DNA of 64,000 nt from Aldehydirespirator sp963667505. GTDB taxonomy: Bacteria; Actinomycetota; Acidimicrobiia; Acidimicrobiales; Aldehydirespiratoraceae. This document shows positions 51,123 through 59,665 of this stretch, piece by piece. Numbering within the stretch: position 1 is the stretch's first letter; every line of letters starts with the position of its first letter. The position numbers were made by a program, and so were the translations under genes. The notes under the pieces were generated by a model that was not told the DNA's origin, made no database searches, and saw nothing but the letters and a program-made list of their open reading frames with translations. The stretch spans positions 1,116,001 to 1,180,000 of the forward strand of contig OY763490.2 of NCBI GenBank assembly GCA_963667505.2, in the 5' to 3' direction.

Positions 51123-51800
51123 ATGACGGCTCGATTCGTCTTCGGCGTGGACCTCGACGGGGTTGTCGCGGACTACACCGCGGGCTTCGCGGTGTACGTC
51201 GCGGAGAGATGGGGGGTGGATCCGGCCTCGCTGCCGGAGGAGCGTTCCTACGACTTCCGCGAGTGGGGCCTCAGCCCGGCAGATTTCGAGCGATACCACA
51301 GCGCAGCCGTCACCGAGCACCGGATGCTGGCGAGGCTGCCCGCCATCGAGGGCGCAGCCGACGCCCTGTGGCGGCTGTCGGACGCGGGCGTGTGGATCCG
51401 GGTCATCACCCATCGCCTATACGTCAACTGGGGCCACGCCGAGGCGGTGGCCGACACGGTGCAGTGGCTCGACTCCGAGCGGATCCCCTATCGCGACATC
51501 TGCTTCCTGGGCAACAAGCCCGAAGTGGAAGCCGACTGCTACGTGGACGACGCCCCCCACAACATTGCCGCGCTGCGGGCGGGAGGCAACCATGTGATCG
51601 TGTTCGACCAGCCCTACAACCGCGACGCGGCGGATCCGAGGGCCGGCACCTGGACGGAGGTGGAGCATCTGGTGATGAAGCGGTTCACCGAGTGGAGCGG
51701 TGTCCTCGGAGTCCAGCCACAGTTCCCGGGGATCGACGCGGGCACAGACCGACTGGCGATGCGGCGTGCCGAAGGCGCCGCCGGTCAGCCGCACGTCTAG
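51123..51800 (+). CDS. 5'-nucleotidase, deoxy (NT5C-type) HAD phosphatase
   Basis: 225 aa HAD-superfamily protein. DLDGVVADY is motif I, ITHRLY motif II, and CYVDDAPHN motif IV with acidic metal ligands. Matches the 5'(3')-deoxyribonucleotidase family that dephosphorylates dUMP/dTMP. The last 40 residues after EWSGVLG are a lineage-specific tail. TAGACT (51084-51089) may be its -10, giving a leader of about 27 nt. Confidence 0.85.
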   Translation: MTARFVFGVDLDGVVADYTAGFAVYVAERWGVDPASLPEERSYDFREWGLSPADFERYHSAAVTEHRMLARLPAIEGAADALWRLSDAGVWIRVITHRLYVNWGHAEAVADTVQWLDSERIPYRDICFLGNKPEVEADCYVDDAPHNIAALRAGGNHVIVFDQPYNRDAADPRAGTWTEVEHLVMKRFTEWSGVLGVQPQFPGIDAGTDRLAMRRAEGAAGQPHV

Positions 51801-51830
51801 ACGACCGACGAACAACTCCTGAATCTGCGC

Positions 51831-52916
51831 TCAAGCACGCAAGATCTCGAACGGTGAGGCACCGCGGGGCAGGCCTCGGACATCGATGGGATCGCCGCCG
51901 TGCCGGACCGACATCGCGGCCGCGACCGCGATGTGCAACGCGGCCGAGGCCACGGGCATCTCCGGCCAAGGGCTGGACTCGCCGTTGGCCACTCGGGCCA
52001 GCCTCTCGATCTGGGCCACGAAGCCGAGAGCGGCGAGAGGATGCGATGAGCCCGGAGGCGGGTCGGCCGGCGCTCCGTCGATCTCGGCGACGGGCACCGG
52101 CCAGACGTCCACCCGGGCCACATGGGCGGCATCGGCTGCCTCTACGGCTGCCTCGGCCACTCCGGCGCCCCAGCGCAGCCACGCCCGAGCAGTGCGCCCG
52201 CCAGCGGCCTGGAGCACGATCTCCGCGCTTCGGTCGAGTCCGTCCATGACTTGGGCTCTCGGCGCGGCCACGGACTCGACCTCGGCCCCCAGCGCAGCCA
52301 GCACGACGGGCCAGAATCCGGCCGCGGGATCGACGGTCACGCCGCCCCCGAAGTCCCGGCCCGAGTCGCGTCCGCGGACGGGGTCGGGCACGGCCAGCCG
52401 CAACTCCAGATGATGGGGGTCCATGGCCGCCACTGCCTCGAGCATGCGGCGTACGGCCGGGGCGTGCAGCAGGTTCACGGCCGCCATGACGGCCCGGCCG
52501 GGGAGCGCTTCACCGAGTTGTGCGATGCCTTCGAGCGTGGTCGCCGCGGGCGACTCGACCAGCACAGCCTGCGGCCGACTCGACGCGGCCAACTCGGATA
52601 GCGCGCCGGGGCGCGCCGCCGGAGGGGTTGCGATGACCACCGCGTCGCAGGCGCGGGACAGTTCGTCCAGCGGCAGCACCGGACATCCGAGCGCCCCCGA
52701 GAGTGCGGAGGCCCGAGGCGAGTTGGGCGAGAGGGCGCTCACGCCCGCCAGTTCGACGCCCCGGGCTGCCCGCACAGCCTCGGCGTGAAGCGTCGCCGCC
52801 CGGCCCGCTCCCACGATGCCCACTGAGGTTCCCGCCGAAGCGCCTACCGGGTTCACCCTCGAATAGTCCCACAGCCAGCGGCCAGCCTCGCGGTCACTGG
52901 CCAGCCTCGCAGTCAC
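51831..52916 (-). CDS. Gfo/Idh/MocA-family oxidoreductase
   Basis: 361 aa. Rossmann motif GIVGAGRAATLHAEAV and VVIATPPAARPGAL are N-terminal family marks; ESPAATTLEGI corresponds to the usual EKPxAxxxxE with the Lys replaced by Ser, which would remove the catalytic Lys. Hence it may not act as a standard sugar dehydrogenase. GTG 52916 has a good GAGG 7 nt upstream; its first codons lie in a 19-bp tandem duplication, and GTG 52856 is a second candidate. Confidence 0.8.
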   Translation of the reverse strand: MTARLASDREAGRWLWDYSRVNPVGASAGTSVGIVGAGRAATLHAEAVRAARGVELAGVSALSPNSPRASALSGALGCPVLPLDELSRACDAVVIATPPAARPGALSELAASSRPQAVLVESPAATTLEGIAQLGEALPGRAVMAAVNLLHAPAVRRMLEAVAAMDPHHLELRLAVPDPVRGRDSGRDFGGGVTVDPAAGFWPVVLAALGAEVESVAAPRAQVMDGLDRSAEIVLQAAGGRTARAWLRWGAGVAEAAVEAADAAHVARVDVWPVPVAEIDGAPADPPPGSSHPLAALGFVAQIERLARVANGESSPWPEMPVASAALHIAVAAAMSVRHGGDPIDVRGLPRGASPFEILRA

Positions 52917-52917
52917 T
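52880..52917 (-). repeat. 19-bp tandem duplication at an oxidoreductase start
   Basis: GTGACTGCGAGGCTGGCC and GTGACCGCGAGGCTGGCC lie back to back on the minus strand. Each begins with a GTG; because 19 is not a multiple of 3 the two GTGs are in different frames. Confidence 0.7.
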
Positions 52918-52986
52918 TGCGGGCCTCACAGCCATCGTCCGCGGGAGGATCAAGCCGCGTGGACCGCGACCCGTTAGTGTCACGCC

Positions 52987-53847
52987 GTGACCGACGCTGA
53001 AGAGCACGGCGAAGAATCCGTCGAAGCTGGCACCATCGAAGCTGGCACCATCGAGACAGGAATCATCGAAGCGAACATCATCGCAGCAAGCATCGACGAC
53101 GCAGGTGAGGGCGAGAGCGACGTCGGGGCCGGCGGCGAGCGGGCACACCCGCTGCTTGAGATCCAGCAACTCGACACCGAGGCCGAGCAGCTCCAGCACA
53201 GACGGGACAATCTCTCTCAGCGCGAGGACCTGCGAGCGGCCCAGGCCGAGCGGAACGAGCTTCTGAAGCAGATCGGCGACGTGGATCTGCTGCGCGTCGA
53301 AGTGCTCACCCGGCAGAAGCGCTTGGAGGACGAGGCCGCCATCATCCAGGCCAGAGCCGACAAGGACGACAACCGCCTCTATTCCGGCGAGGTCACGGCC
53401 ATCAGGGACCTCCAGGCGCTCCAGGAGGAGATCGCGGGGCTGCGCTCACGGCAGGGGCTGCTGGAGGAGCGGGCCATCGAGGCCTTGGTCGAGGCCGAGG
53501 ACTTGACCGAGCGGGCCGAGTCGCTGGGTGCTCAGAGGGCTGCCAGCGACGAGCGGACGACGGTGCTGCAAGCCGAACTGGAGGTGGCTGAGACAAGCAT
53601 CGACGAGCACCTCGCCGTGCTCGCAGGAGCCCGCGCGCAAGCCGCCGCCCAGGCCGACGCCGCGGCCGTCGCCAAGTATGAGCGCCTGCGGCAGACCTTC
53701 GGGCCGAGCACGGCCGTGCCCTTCGACCCGTCGTCTGGCTGCGGATGCCCCCATCAGATGCCCGCAGTCGAGGTGGCCCGTATCAAGCGCCGCGCCGAGG
53801 GGGAGGTGCTGGACTGCGCCGAGTGCGGCCGGCTCGTGCTGCGCTGA
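52987..53847 (+). CDS. Coiled-coil zinc-ribbon protein (CdsZ-like)
   Basis: 286 aa. Long coiled coil over about residues 55-230 (QQLDTEAEQLQHRRDNL and RDLQALQEEIAGLRSRQ), then a C4 zinc ribbon: CGCPHQM...CAECGRL. Family proteins are implicated in RNA- or degradation-linked roles and are often beside rnpB in actinobacteria, as here. The N-terminus has a repeated EAGTIE/ETGIIE/EANII stretch. GTG 52987 is 6 nt after TAGTGT (52975-52980), so leaderless. Confidence 0.87.
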   Translation: MTDAEEHGEESVEAGTIEAGTIETGIIEANIIAASIDDAGEGESDVGAGGERAHPLLEIQQLDTEAEQLQHRRDNLSQREDLRAAQAERNELLKQIGDVDLLRVEVLTRQKRLEDEAAIIQARADKDDNRLYSGEVTAIRDLQALQEEIAGLRSRQGLLEERAIEALVEAEDLTERAESLGAQRAASDERTTVLQAELEVAETSIDEHLAVLAGARAQAAAQADAAAVAKYERLRQTFGPSTAVPFDPSSGCGCPHQMPAVEVARIKRRAEGEVLDCAECGRLVLR

Positions 53848-53878
53848 GGCAGAGATCCAGGCCGCGAGCCTGACGCCG

Positions 53879-54370
53879 ATGTTCCTCTGGTTCGCGGCGT
53901 GCGGGGTGGTGGTCGTCGCGCTGGTCTTCGGCAGCAGCGGCGTCGACTACCGCATCGTGGCGCTGGGCTCGGTTCTGCCCTTGGTCGAGAACCTCACCGG
54001 GTCGCCGTGGGTGCTGCACACCCTGGCCGGCAGCGCGGGGCTGCTCTTGGGCGTGATGGCCCTCACCGCGGGCCGGGGCCGCAGACTGCGACGCAGGCGG
54101 TGGATCGGACTGCCCATCGGCACCCTGGTGTTCCTGGTCGCCAGCGGCGCCTGGTCCCGCACGAGCCTGTTCTGGTGGCCGTTCGGAGGCAGCGGGGGAG
54201 TGGGCCAGGGCCCGGCCCCGGAGTTCGATAGGCCGCTGGTCGTCCTGATCGCACTCGAACTCGCCGGACTCGCAGCCTTGGCCTGGACCGCCCGCCGCTT
54301 CAAGCTCTCAGACCCCGCACGACGCAAGACGTTCCTCACCACCGGCCGCCTAACCCGCCCAACCGCCTGA
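53879..54370 (+). CDS. Small integral membrane protein
   Basis: 163 aa with four predicted helices: FLWFAACGVVVVALVFG, the segment following GSVLPLVENL, GSAGLLLGVMALTAG, and LVVLIALELAGLAALAW. VDYRIVALGSVLPLVE near the N-terminus is a recognisable feature of a small actinobacterial membrane family, function unknown. ATG 53879 follows the zinc-ribbon gene by 31 bp. Ends just before rnpB on the opposite strand. Confidence 0.78.
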   Translation: MFLWFAACGVVVVALVFGSSGVDYRIVALGSVLPLVENLTGSPWVLHTLAGSAGLLLGVMALTAGRGRRLRRRRWIGLPIGTLVFLVASGAWSRTSLFWWPFGGSGGVGQGPAPEFDRPLVVLIALELAGLAALAWTARRFKLSDPARRKTFLTTGRLTRPTA

Positions 54371-54405
54371 CTCATCGAGCGGCATGGCAGGCGAAGCGGG
54401 GGGCG

Positions 54406-54761
<356 letters not shown>

Positions 54762-54977
54762 GCTTCAAGGCTAGAGGCCGAGCGGGCCGGCCGCGGCCGA
54801 AAGGCCGCTCGAGCGAGGCCCTGGCCCGAGCGGGCTGTGAGCGAAGCTACCAGGAGCAGCAAGCGCGACTCTTGCGAGGCGAGGCCGTCGCACCCGGCCG
54901 TGATGCCGCCTCGTTAGCCTGCATCCGGCGCGACAGCAGCCGCGGCAGACCCCCGGCCACGGACCGAAAGGGTTGTG

Positions 54978-56018
54978 ATGACCACGCTCGACGATCACGG
55001 CGGCTGGCCCGGCGTGCTGGCCACGCTCGCAGCGGGCCGCGACATCAGTGCCGGCGAGGCGCAGGCCGCCCTCGGCGCGATCCTGGCCGGCGAGGCGACC
55101 GACGCCCAGGTGGCGGCCTTCATCGTGGCGCTGCGCCTCAAGGGGCCGGCCGTGGGCGAGCTGCTGGGGCTGGTGGGCGCTATGCGCGACGCGGCCACGC
55201 CCTTGGACGTTCCCGCCGACGCCATCGACATCGTCGGCACCGGCGGCGCTCCCGGCCGCCGGACCCACGCCCTCAACGTGTCGACCATGGCCGCGGTGGT
55301 GGCGGCCGGAGCGGGCGCCACCGTATGCAAGCACGGCAGTGTGAAGGCGTCGTCCACGTCGGGGAGTTTCGACCTGTTGGACGCGCTCGGAGTGTGCATC
55401 GGCGCGGCCCCGGCCAGCGTAGCCGAGGCGGTCCGCGCTGTGGGCTTGGGCTTCGCCTTCGCCAAGACCTTCCATCCGGCGATGCGCCACGTCGCCGGCG
55501 TGCGCAGCCAGGTCGGCATACCGACCGTGTTCAACCTGCTGGGCCCGCTGTCGCATCCGGCCCACCTGAAGCGTCAGGTGCTCGGCGTGCTGGACCGACC
55601 GCTGGCTCCGACGATGGCCGCGGTGCTTCAGGCCACCGGCTCAATGCGGTCCCTCGTCGTCCACGGAGACGGGCTCTACGACGAGCTGACGACCACGGGC
55701 CCCAACCTTGTCGTCGAGCTCAATCACGGCCTGGTCACGGAGTACCGGCTGGAGGCTGCCGACGTCGGCCTGGCGGAGGCATCGCCCGACGACCTGCGCG
55801 GCGGCGATCCGTCCGACAACGCTCGGATACTCGAGGCGATCCTCTCCGGGGAGAGAGGGCCCAGACGCGACATCGTGGTGTTGAACGCGGCGGCCGGCCT
55901 CTTGGTGGCAGACATGGCCGCGGACTTGCGATCCGGCGTGGAGGCGGCATCGGCGGCCATCGACGACGGCCGGGCCGCGGTGAAGCTCGAACAGGCGGTT
56001 GCCGCCTCCAAGGGCTGA
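54978..56018 (+). CDS. trpD: Anthranilate phosphoribosyltransferase
   Basis: 346 aa. DIVGTGGAPGRRTHALN is the PRPP/anthranilate loop (GTGG), KHGSVKASSTSGS the second substrate loop, and HPAMRHVAGVRSQVG the third. Second step of tryptophan synthesis. ATG 54978 has AAAGGG upstream; TAGCCT (54915-54920) would give a leader of about 50 nt. No other trp gene is adjacent. Confidence 0.95.
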   Translation: MTTLDDHGGWPGVLATLAAGRDISAGEAQAALGAILAGEATDAQVAAFIVALRLKGPAVGELLGLVGAMRDAATPLDVPADAIDIVGTGGAPGRRTHALNVSTMAAVVAAGAGATVCKHGSVKASSTSGSFDLLDALGVCIGAAPASVAEAVRAVGLGFAFAKTFHPAMRHVAGVRSQVGIPTVFNLLGPLSHPAHLKRQVLGVLDRPLAPTMAAVLQATGSMRSLVVHGDGLYDELTTTGPNLVVELNHGLVTEYRLEAADVGLAEASPDDLRGGDPSDNARILEAILSGERGPRRDIVVLNAAAGLLVADMAADLRSGVEAASAAIDDGRAAVKLEQAVAASKG

Positions 56019-56063
56019 CCCGCGAAGAGCGTCGCGAGGCGGCATCCCCCCTACCCGCGCGCT

Positions 56064-57671
56064 CTACAGCAGCACTTCGCGCAGGTGGTCGGCGAGGCGG
56101 ACAGCCAGCGCGACGACGGTGAACGTGGGCGTGGCCACGCCGCCGGTGGCGAACACCGAACTGCCCCCGATCCAGAGATTGTCCATCTCGTGCACGCGGC
56201 AGTCGGCGTCTACGACGCCCGTCGCCGGATCCTCCGACATGCGGGTAGTGCACATGTGGTGGTAGCCCACCCCGATGGGGAAGCGCCGCTCGTCCACCCG
56301 GTCGAGGTCGACTCCGAACAGGTTGATGAACCGCTCCGGATCGAAGAAGTCGGGCAACTCCACGGTGACTCCGCCCGGGATCACCTGCAGGCGGCCCAGG
56401 CCGGCCGCGCCCGCCTCTGCGGCCATCGTGCGGAGCCCCGAGACCAGCGCGGCCCGGTCGGCTGCGCCGTAGCGCCAGTCGAGCCGCAGGCGGCGCATCC
56501 CCAGCACGTCGCGAGCCTCCGCCAGCGTGACCCGGCTGTCGGCGCGCAGACGCTGCTCGGCCAAGGCCTGCAGGTACACGACCGAGGTCGGCGCGCTGCC
56601 TGAGGTGAGAGCGACCAGATCGGCCATGTCCGACGGCTTGAGGCCGCGGTCCTGGTAGGGAACGCCCACCGGCAGCGAGTCGACCAGCATCTGGGCCTCG
56701 AGTCCGAGAGTGGAGGCCTCGCGGACATAGTCCGAGGTGAGAGCGAGCGTGTACTTGACTCCGTGGGTCTGGCCGGCGAACCGCCCGTCTGCGATGGTGG
56801 CCTGGCCGCCGGTGTAGCCGTCCAGTTCGTCCAGCGACGCGTTCAGGACGCCGAAGCCCGCGGCCGCCTGAAGGTGCTCGCAGAAGTACCTGCCCACCTG
56901 GTCGCGCCGGTTGCCGAGCCCGGACGCCGCCGCGTCGGTCGAGGCCAGCAGCAGACGCGGGTTCTCCAGGCCGCCGACGGCCAGCACGTACGCCGAGGCG
57001 GTCACCTCCAGCCGGTTGCCGGTGAGGGTGCGGACCTGGGCCGAGTCGACCCGGCGGCCGTCGGTGGTGGCCAGGTTGACTACGTTGGCCCACAGCACGA
57101 CCTCGGTGTCAGCCGCGGCTTCGAGGTCGCGTCGGTACTCCTCGCCGAAGCGCATGAACGCGGTGATCTGGAACGCCTTGGTGTGCAGCGCGCCGGTGGC
57201 TCGCAGCGGCGGCGACAGGCCTATGCGCCTGCTCCACTCGTGCGGGTCGTCGCTGGTGTCGGTGAGCCGGCACCATCCCGCGGCCCGGCGCCAGTACGGC
57301 TCGAGGTCGCTGGGACGCAAGGGCCAGCCGCTGACTGGCAGGTGCTCGCGGCGCTCGAAGTCGATCGGCTCGAGCTTGCGGCAGAAGCCGGCCCAATGGT
57401 TGGTGGTGCCCCCGAGCCAGCGCAGCCGGATCTCGTCCAGCGGACGCTTCTCTCGGAGACTCTGGACAGGCTGGCCGACCGACTCGCCTCGATGGAGATC
57501 CTGGGTGGCCGGGTCGGGGCCGTCCAAGCCGCCCGACTCCAGTACCACGGTTCGCAGGCCCGACTGCTGCAGCTCCATGGCGAGGATGATGCCCGCAGCC
57601 CCTCCGCCGATCACGCACACGTCGGCGTCAAGCACGGAGTCGGTCTGCAACGACCGGGCGTCGGTCAGCAT
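56064..57671 (-). CDS. GMC-family flavoprotein oxidoreductase
   Basis: 535 aa. FAD motif VIGGGAAGIILAMEL near residue 20, substrate/FAD segment GGTTNHWAGFCRKL, and C-terminal MCTTRMSEDPATGVVDADCRVHE-type end with GGSSVFATGG, where the catalytic His/Asn pair of GMC enzymes lies. Family members oxidise alcohols, sugars or sterols. It has no signal peptide, but the preceding gene on the same strand encodes a small Tat-signal protein, as in gluconate dehydrogenase complexes. ATG 57671 is the last of three tandem starts produced by a 38-bp repeat. Confidence 0.9.
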   Translation of the reverse strand: MLTDARSLQTDSVLDADVCVIGGGAAGIILAMELQQSGLRTVVLESGGLDGPDPATQDLHRGESVGQPVQSLREKRPLDEIRLRWLGGTTNHWAGFCRKLEPIDFERREHLPVSGWPLRPSDLEPYWRRAAGWCRLTDTSDDPHEWSRRIGLSPPLRATGALHTKAFQITAFMRFGEEYRRDLEAAADTEVVLWANVVNLATTDGRRVDSAQVRTLTGNRLEVTASAYVLAVGGLENPRLLLASTDAAASGLGNRRDQVGRYFCEHLQAAAGFGVLNASLDELDGYTGGQATIADGRFAGQTHGVKYTLALTSDYVREASTLGLEAQMLVDSLPVGVPYQDRGLKPSDMADLVALTSGSAPTSVVYLQALAEQRLRADSRVTLAEARDVLGMRRLRLDWRYGAADRAALVSGLRTMAAEAGAAGLGRLQVIPGGVTVELPDFFDPERFINLFGVDLDRVDERRFPIGVGYHHMCTTRMSEDPATGVVDADCRVHEMDNLWIGGSSVFATGGVATPTFTVVALAVRLADHLREVLL

Positions 57672-57747
57672 CGGGCGTCGGTCTGCAACGACCGGGCGTC
57701 GGTCAGCATCGGGCGTCGGTCTGCAACGACCGGGCGTCGGTCAGCAT
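57639..57747 (-). repeat. 38-bp tandem repeat with overlapping micro-ORFs
   Basis: Starts ATG at 57747, 57709 and 57671, an exact 38-bp period. The first two each open a 14-codon ORF (MLTDARSLQTDARC) whose stop overlaps the next ATG by 7 nt (ATGCTGA). The first ATG overlaps the stop of the Tat-protein gene in the same way. Translation could pass stepwise into the GMC gene. Confidence 0.85.
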
Positions 57748-58370
57748 TCCGGCGAGCAGGCCAGCGCCACCACGGCCGCAGCCCGGGCCTCTGAGTCGGC
57801 CAGCACCCAGCCGTCGAGAACGACAGTCCGGCCCGCCGCGAAGTCAGGGGCGGTCCCGCGGGCCGCCGCGGCCACCGGGTCCGAGTCGTGCGCGCCCAGG
57901 GCGGCCAGCAGCGTCGCCATGTCCGCCTCGTCTGGACGCAGGCGCAGGTACGCCGCTCCCACTGCGAGCACCCCGGGCGTGGCCGCGTCGGGCGCGATGA
58001 CCGGCGTCTCCGGTGTCGGGGGCTCCGACGGCTCATCTGTGTCCGACAACGGCCCGGGCTCGGCCTCCTGCGCCGACGCGGGTCCCTGCTGCGGTTCCCG
58101 CTCCGAGTCCTGGCCCGGCGGGGGCTCCGGAGGCGCGCTCTGACCCGGCGCAGTCTCGGGTGCCGGCCCGGGCACTGTCGCGCCCGCGTCCCGCCTCGGA
58201 GGCGGGGAGGCCGCCGGTCCGGCAGGCGGAGTTGAAGTCGGCGAAGGATCCCGGCGCGCCAGCCAGCCAACGCCCGCCGCCACCAGCGCGGCGAAACCCG
58301 CGCCGAGGCCCACGAACGCCCGGCGGCCGAATCGCGCCGTTCGAGGCGTGCCGGGCCCGGCTGAGCACAT
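57741..58370 (-). CDS. Small protein with Tat-type signal, probable partner of the GMC enzyme
   Basis: 209 aa. The N-terminus has a twin arginine followed by a hydrophobic stretch (GRRAFVGLGAGFAALVAAGVGW), then a Pro/Glu-rich linker (about 45-120) and a C-terminal domain of about 85 residues ending VVALACSPEC. This layout matches the gamma (subunit 3) chains that carry GMC dehydrogenases through the Tat pathway, though domain identity is uncertain. ATG 58370 starts the protein; the upstream frame is filler. The stop overlaps the first ATG of the repeat chain. Confidence 0.72.
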   Translation of the reverse strand: MCSAGPGTPRTARFGRRAFVGLGAGFAALVAAGVGWLARRDPSPTSTPPAGPAASPPPRRDAGATVPGPAPETAPGQSAPPEPPPGQDSEREPQQGPASAQEAEPGPLSDTDEPSEPPTPETPVIAPDAATPGVLAVGAAYLRLRPDEADMATLLAALGAHDSDPVAAAARGTAPDFAAGRTVVLDGWVLADSEARAAAVVALACSPEC

Positions 58371-58493
58371 GGCCGACGATGGTAGGCGAGGCTGCCTGGG
58401 AGCAGCCGCCCTCGATGGCGCTCGGGGGGCTCCCGGGAACGGGCGTCGACCGGTCGGCGACAGGCGGGCCGGGGAATCTGCCACGATGAAGCG

Positions 58494-59645
58494 GTGACTG
58501 CAAGTCTCGCGACGCTCGAGGCGATCGGACGCGCTGCCGGCCTGTGCGCGGTCGGAGCGTGCCGGGCCGATCCGTTCAGCGAGGTGGCGGCCGTGCTCCG
58601 CGAGCGCAAGCAGGCCGGGCTTCACGGCGGGATGCAGTTCACCTACCGCAATCCCGACCGTTCGACCGACCCGTCGCGACGGGTGCCGGGAGCGGTGTCG
58701 CTCGTGGTCGGCGCCCTCGAGTTCGATGCCGGCTCGTGCGACCCGCCCCGCGACGGGGGTCCCTTCGCACGGGTGGCGGCCTACGCCCGCAGCGACCACT
58801 ACGCATCGCTGCGAGCCGCGCTGGAGTCGATGGCGACCCCGCTGCGGGCCGAGGGCTACCGGGCCGCGGTGGCCGGCGACGACAACTGCCTCGTCGATCG
58901 GGCGGCGGCGCACCGGGCCGCCATCGGCTGGTGGGGCAAGAACTCCAACATCCTCGTGCCGGGCATCGGCAGCGCGGTGGTGATCGGCGCGGTCATCACC
59001 GACGCGCCGATCACCGAGTCCGATCCCAGCCCGGCGCCCGACGGCTGCGGGCCCTGTCGCCAGTGCCTCGACGGCTGCCCCACCGGTGCGATCATCGCGC
59101 CCGGCACGGTCGACGCCCGCCGCTGCCTGGCCTGGCTGGTGCAGCAGGACGGCGTGTTCGATCCCGACTACCGGGTGGCGCTGGGCGACCGGGTCTACGG
59201 CTGCGACGACTGTTCAGAGGTGTGCCCTCCCAACCGGGCCCGGGTGCGGCTGACCCGTCGACGCCCGTCGGCCGCCCGATCGTCGACGCCGGCCGACCGA
59301 TCGGTGCCGGACTCGGGACCGGGCCCGTGGGCGCCGATCCTCGACATGCTGGCCGCTTCCGACGAGGAGCTGATGAAGCGCTACGGGCGGTGGTACATAC
59401 CGCGCCGCCAACCGCGGTACCTGCGCCGCAACGCGCTGGTGGTGCTGGGCAACGTCGGAGATCCGGCCGACCCGATGGTGCGGGCCGCGGTCGACCGAGC
59501 CCTCTCGGATCCCGATCCGCTCGTGCGGGCCCACGCGGTGTGGTGTGCCCGCCGTCTCGGGCTCGGCCTGCGGAGGCTCCGCGACCGCGGCGATCCCCTG
59601 GTCCAGGCCGAACTGCGTCGGTCCGTGCCTCGGCGGGCGGCATGA
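58494..59645 (+). CDS. queG: Epoxyqueuosine reductase
   Basis: 383 aa. Two [4Fe-4S] motifs (CGPCRQCLDGCP and CDDCSEVCP) after the cobalamin-binding domain, and a C-terminal HEAT-like helical repeat. Last step of queuosine formation in tRNA anticodons. The tRNA-His and tRNA-Asn genes in this window have the G34 target. GTG 58494 is the start. Its TGA overlaps a micro-ORF that leads to the next gene. Confidence 0.94.
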   Translation: MTASLATLEAIGRAAGLCAVGACRADPFSEVAAVLRERKQAGLHGGMQFTYRNPDRSTDPSRRVPGAVSLVVGALEFDAGSCDPPRDGGPFARVAAYARSDHYASLRAALESMATPLRAEGYRAAVAGDDNCLVDRAAAHRAAIGWWGKNSNILVPGIGSAVVIGAVITDAPITESDPSPAPDGCGPCRQCLDGCPTGAIIAPGTVDARRCLAWLVQQDGVFDPDYRVALGDRVYGCDDCSEVCPPNRARVRLTRRRPSAARSSTPADRSVPDSGPGPWAPILDMLAASDEELMKRYGRWYIPRRQPRYLRRNALVVLGNVGDPADPMVRAAVDRALSDPDPLVRAHAVWCARRLGLGLRRLRDRGDPLVQAELRRSVPRRAA

Positions 59646-59665
59646 GCGAGACCACCGCGGCATGA
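59642..59665 (+). CDS. Seven-residue micro-ORF bridging queG and pimB
   Basis: ATGA of queG's stop opens MSETTAA and a stop whose TGA overlaps the ATGA of the mannosyltransferase gene. The repeated GCGGCATGAGC at 59637 and 59657 (period 20 bp) shows it arose by duplication of the junction. Translation of so short a frame is unproven. Confidence 0.35.
   Translation: MSETTAA

Noticed and set aside
57639..57747. Possible CRISPR array
   Set aside because: Units are contiguous with no spacers.
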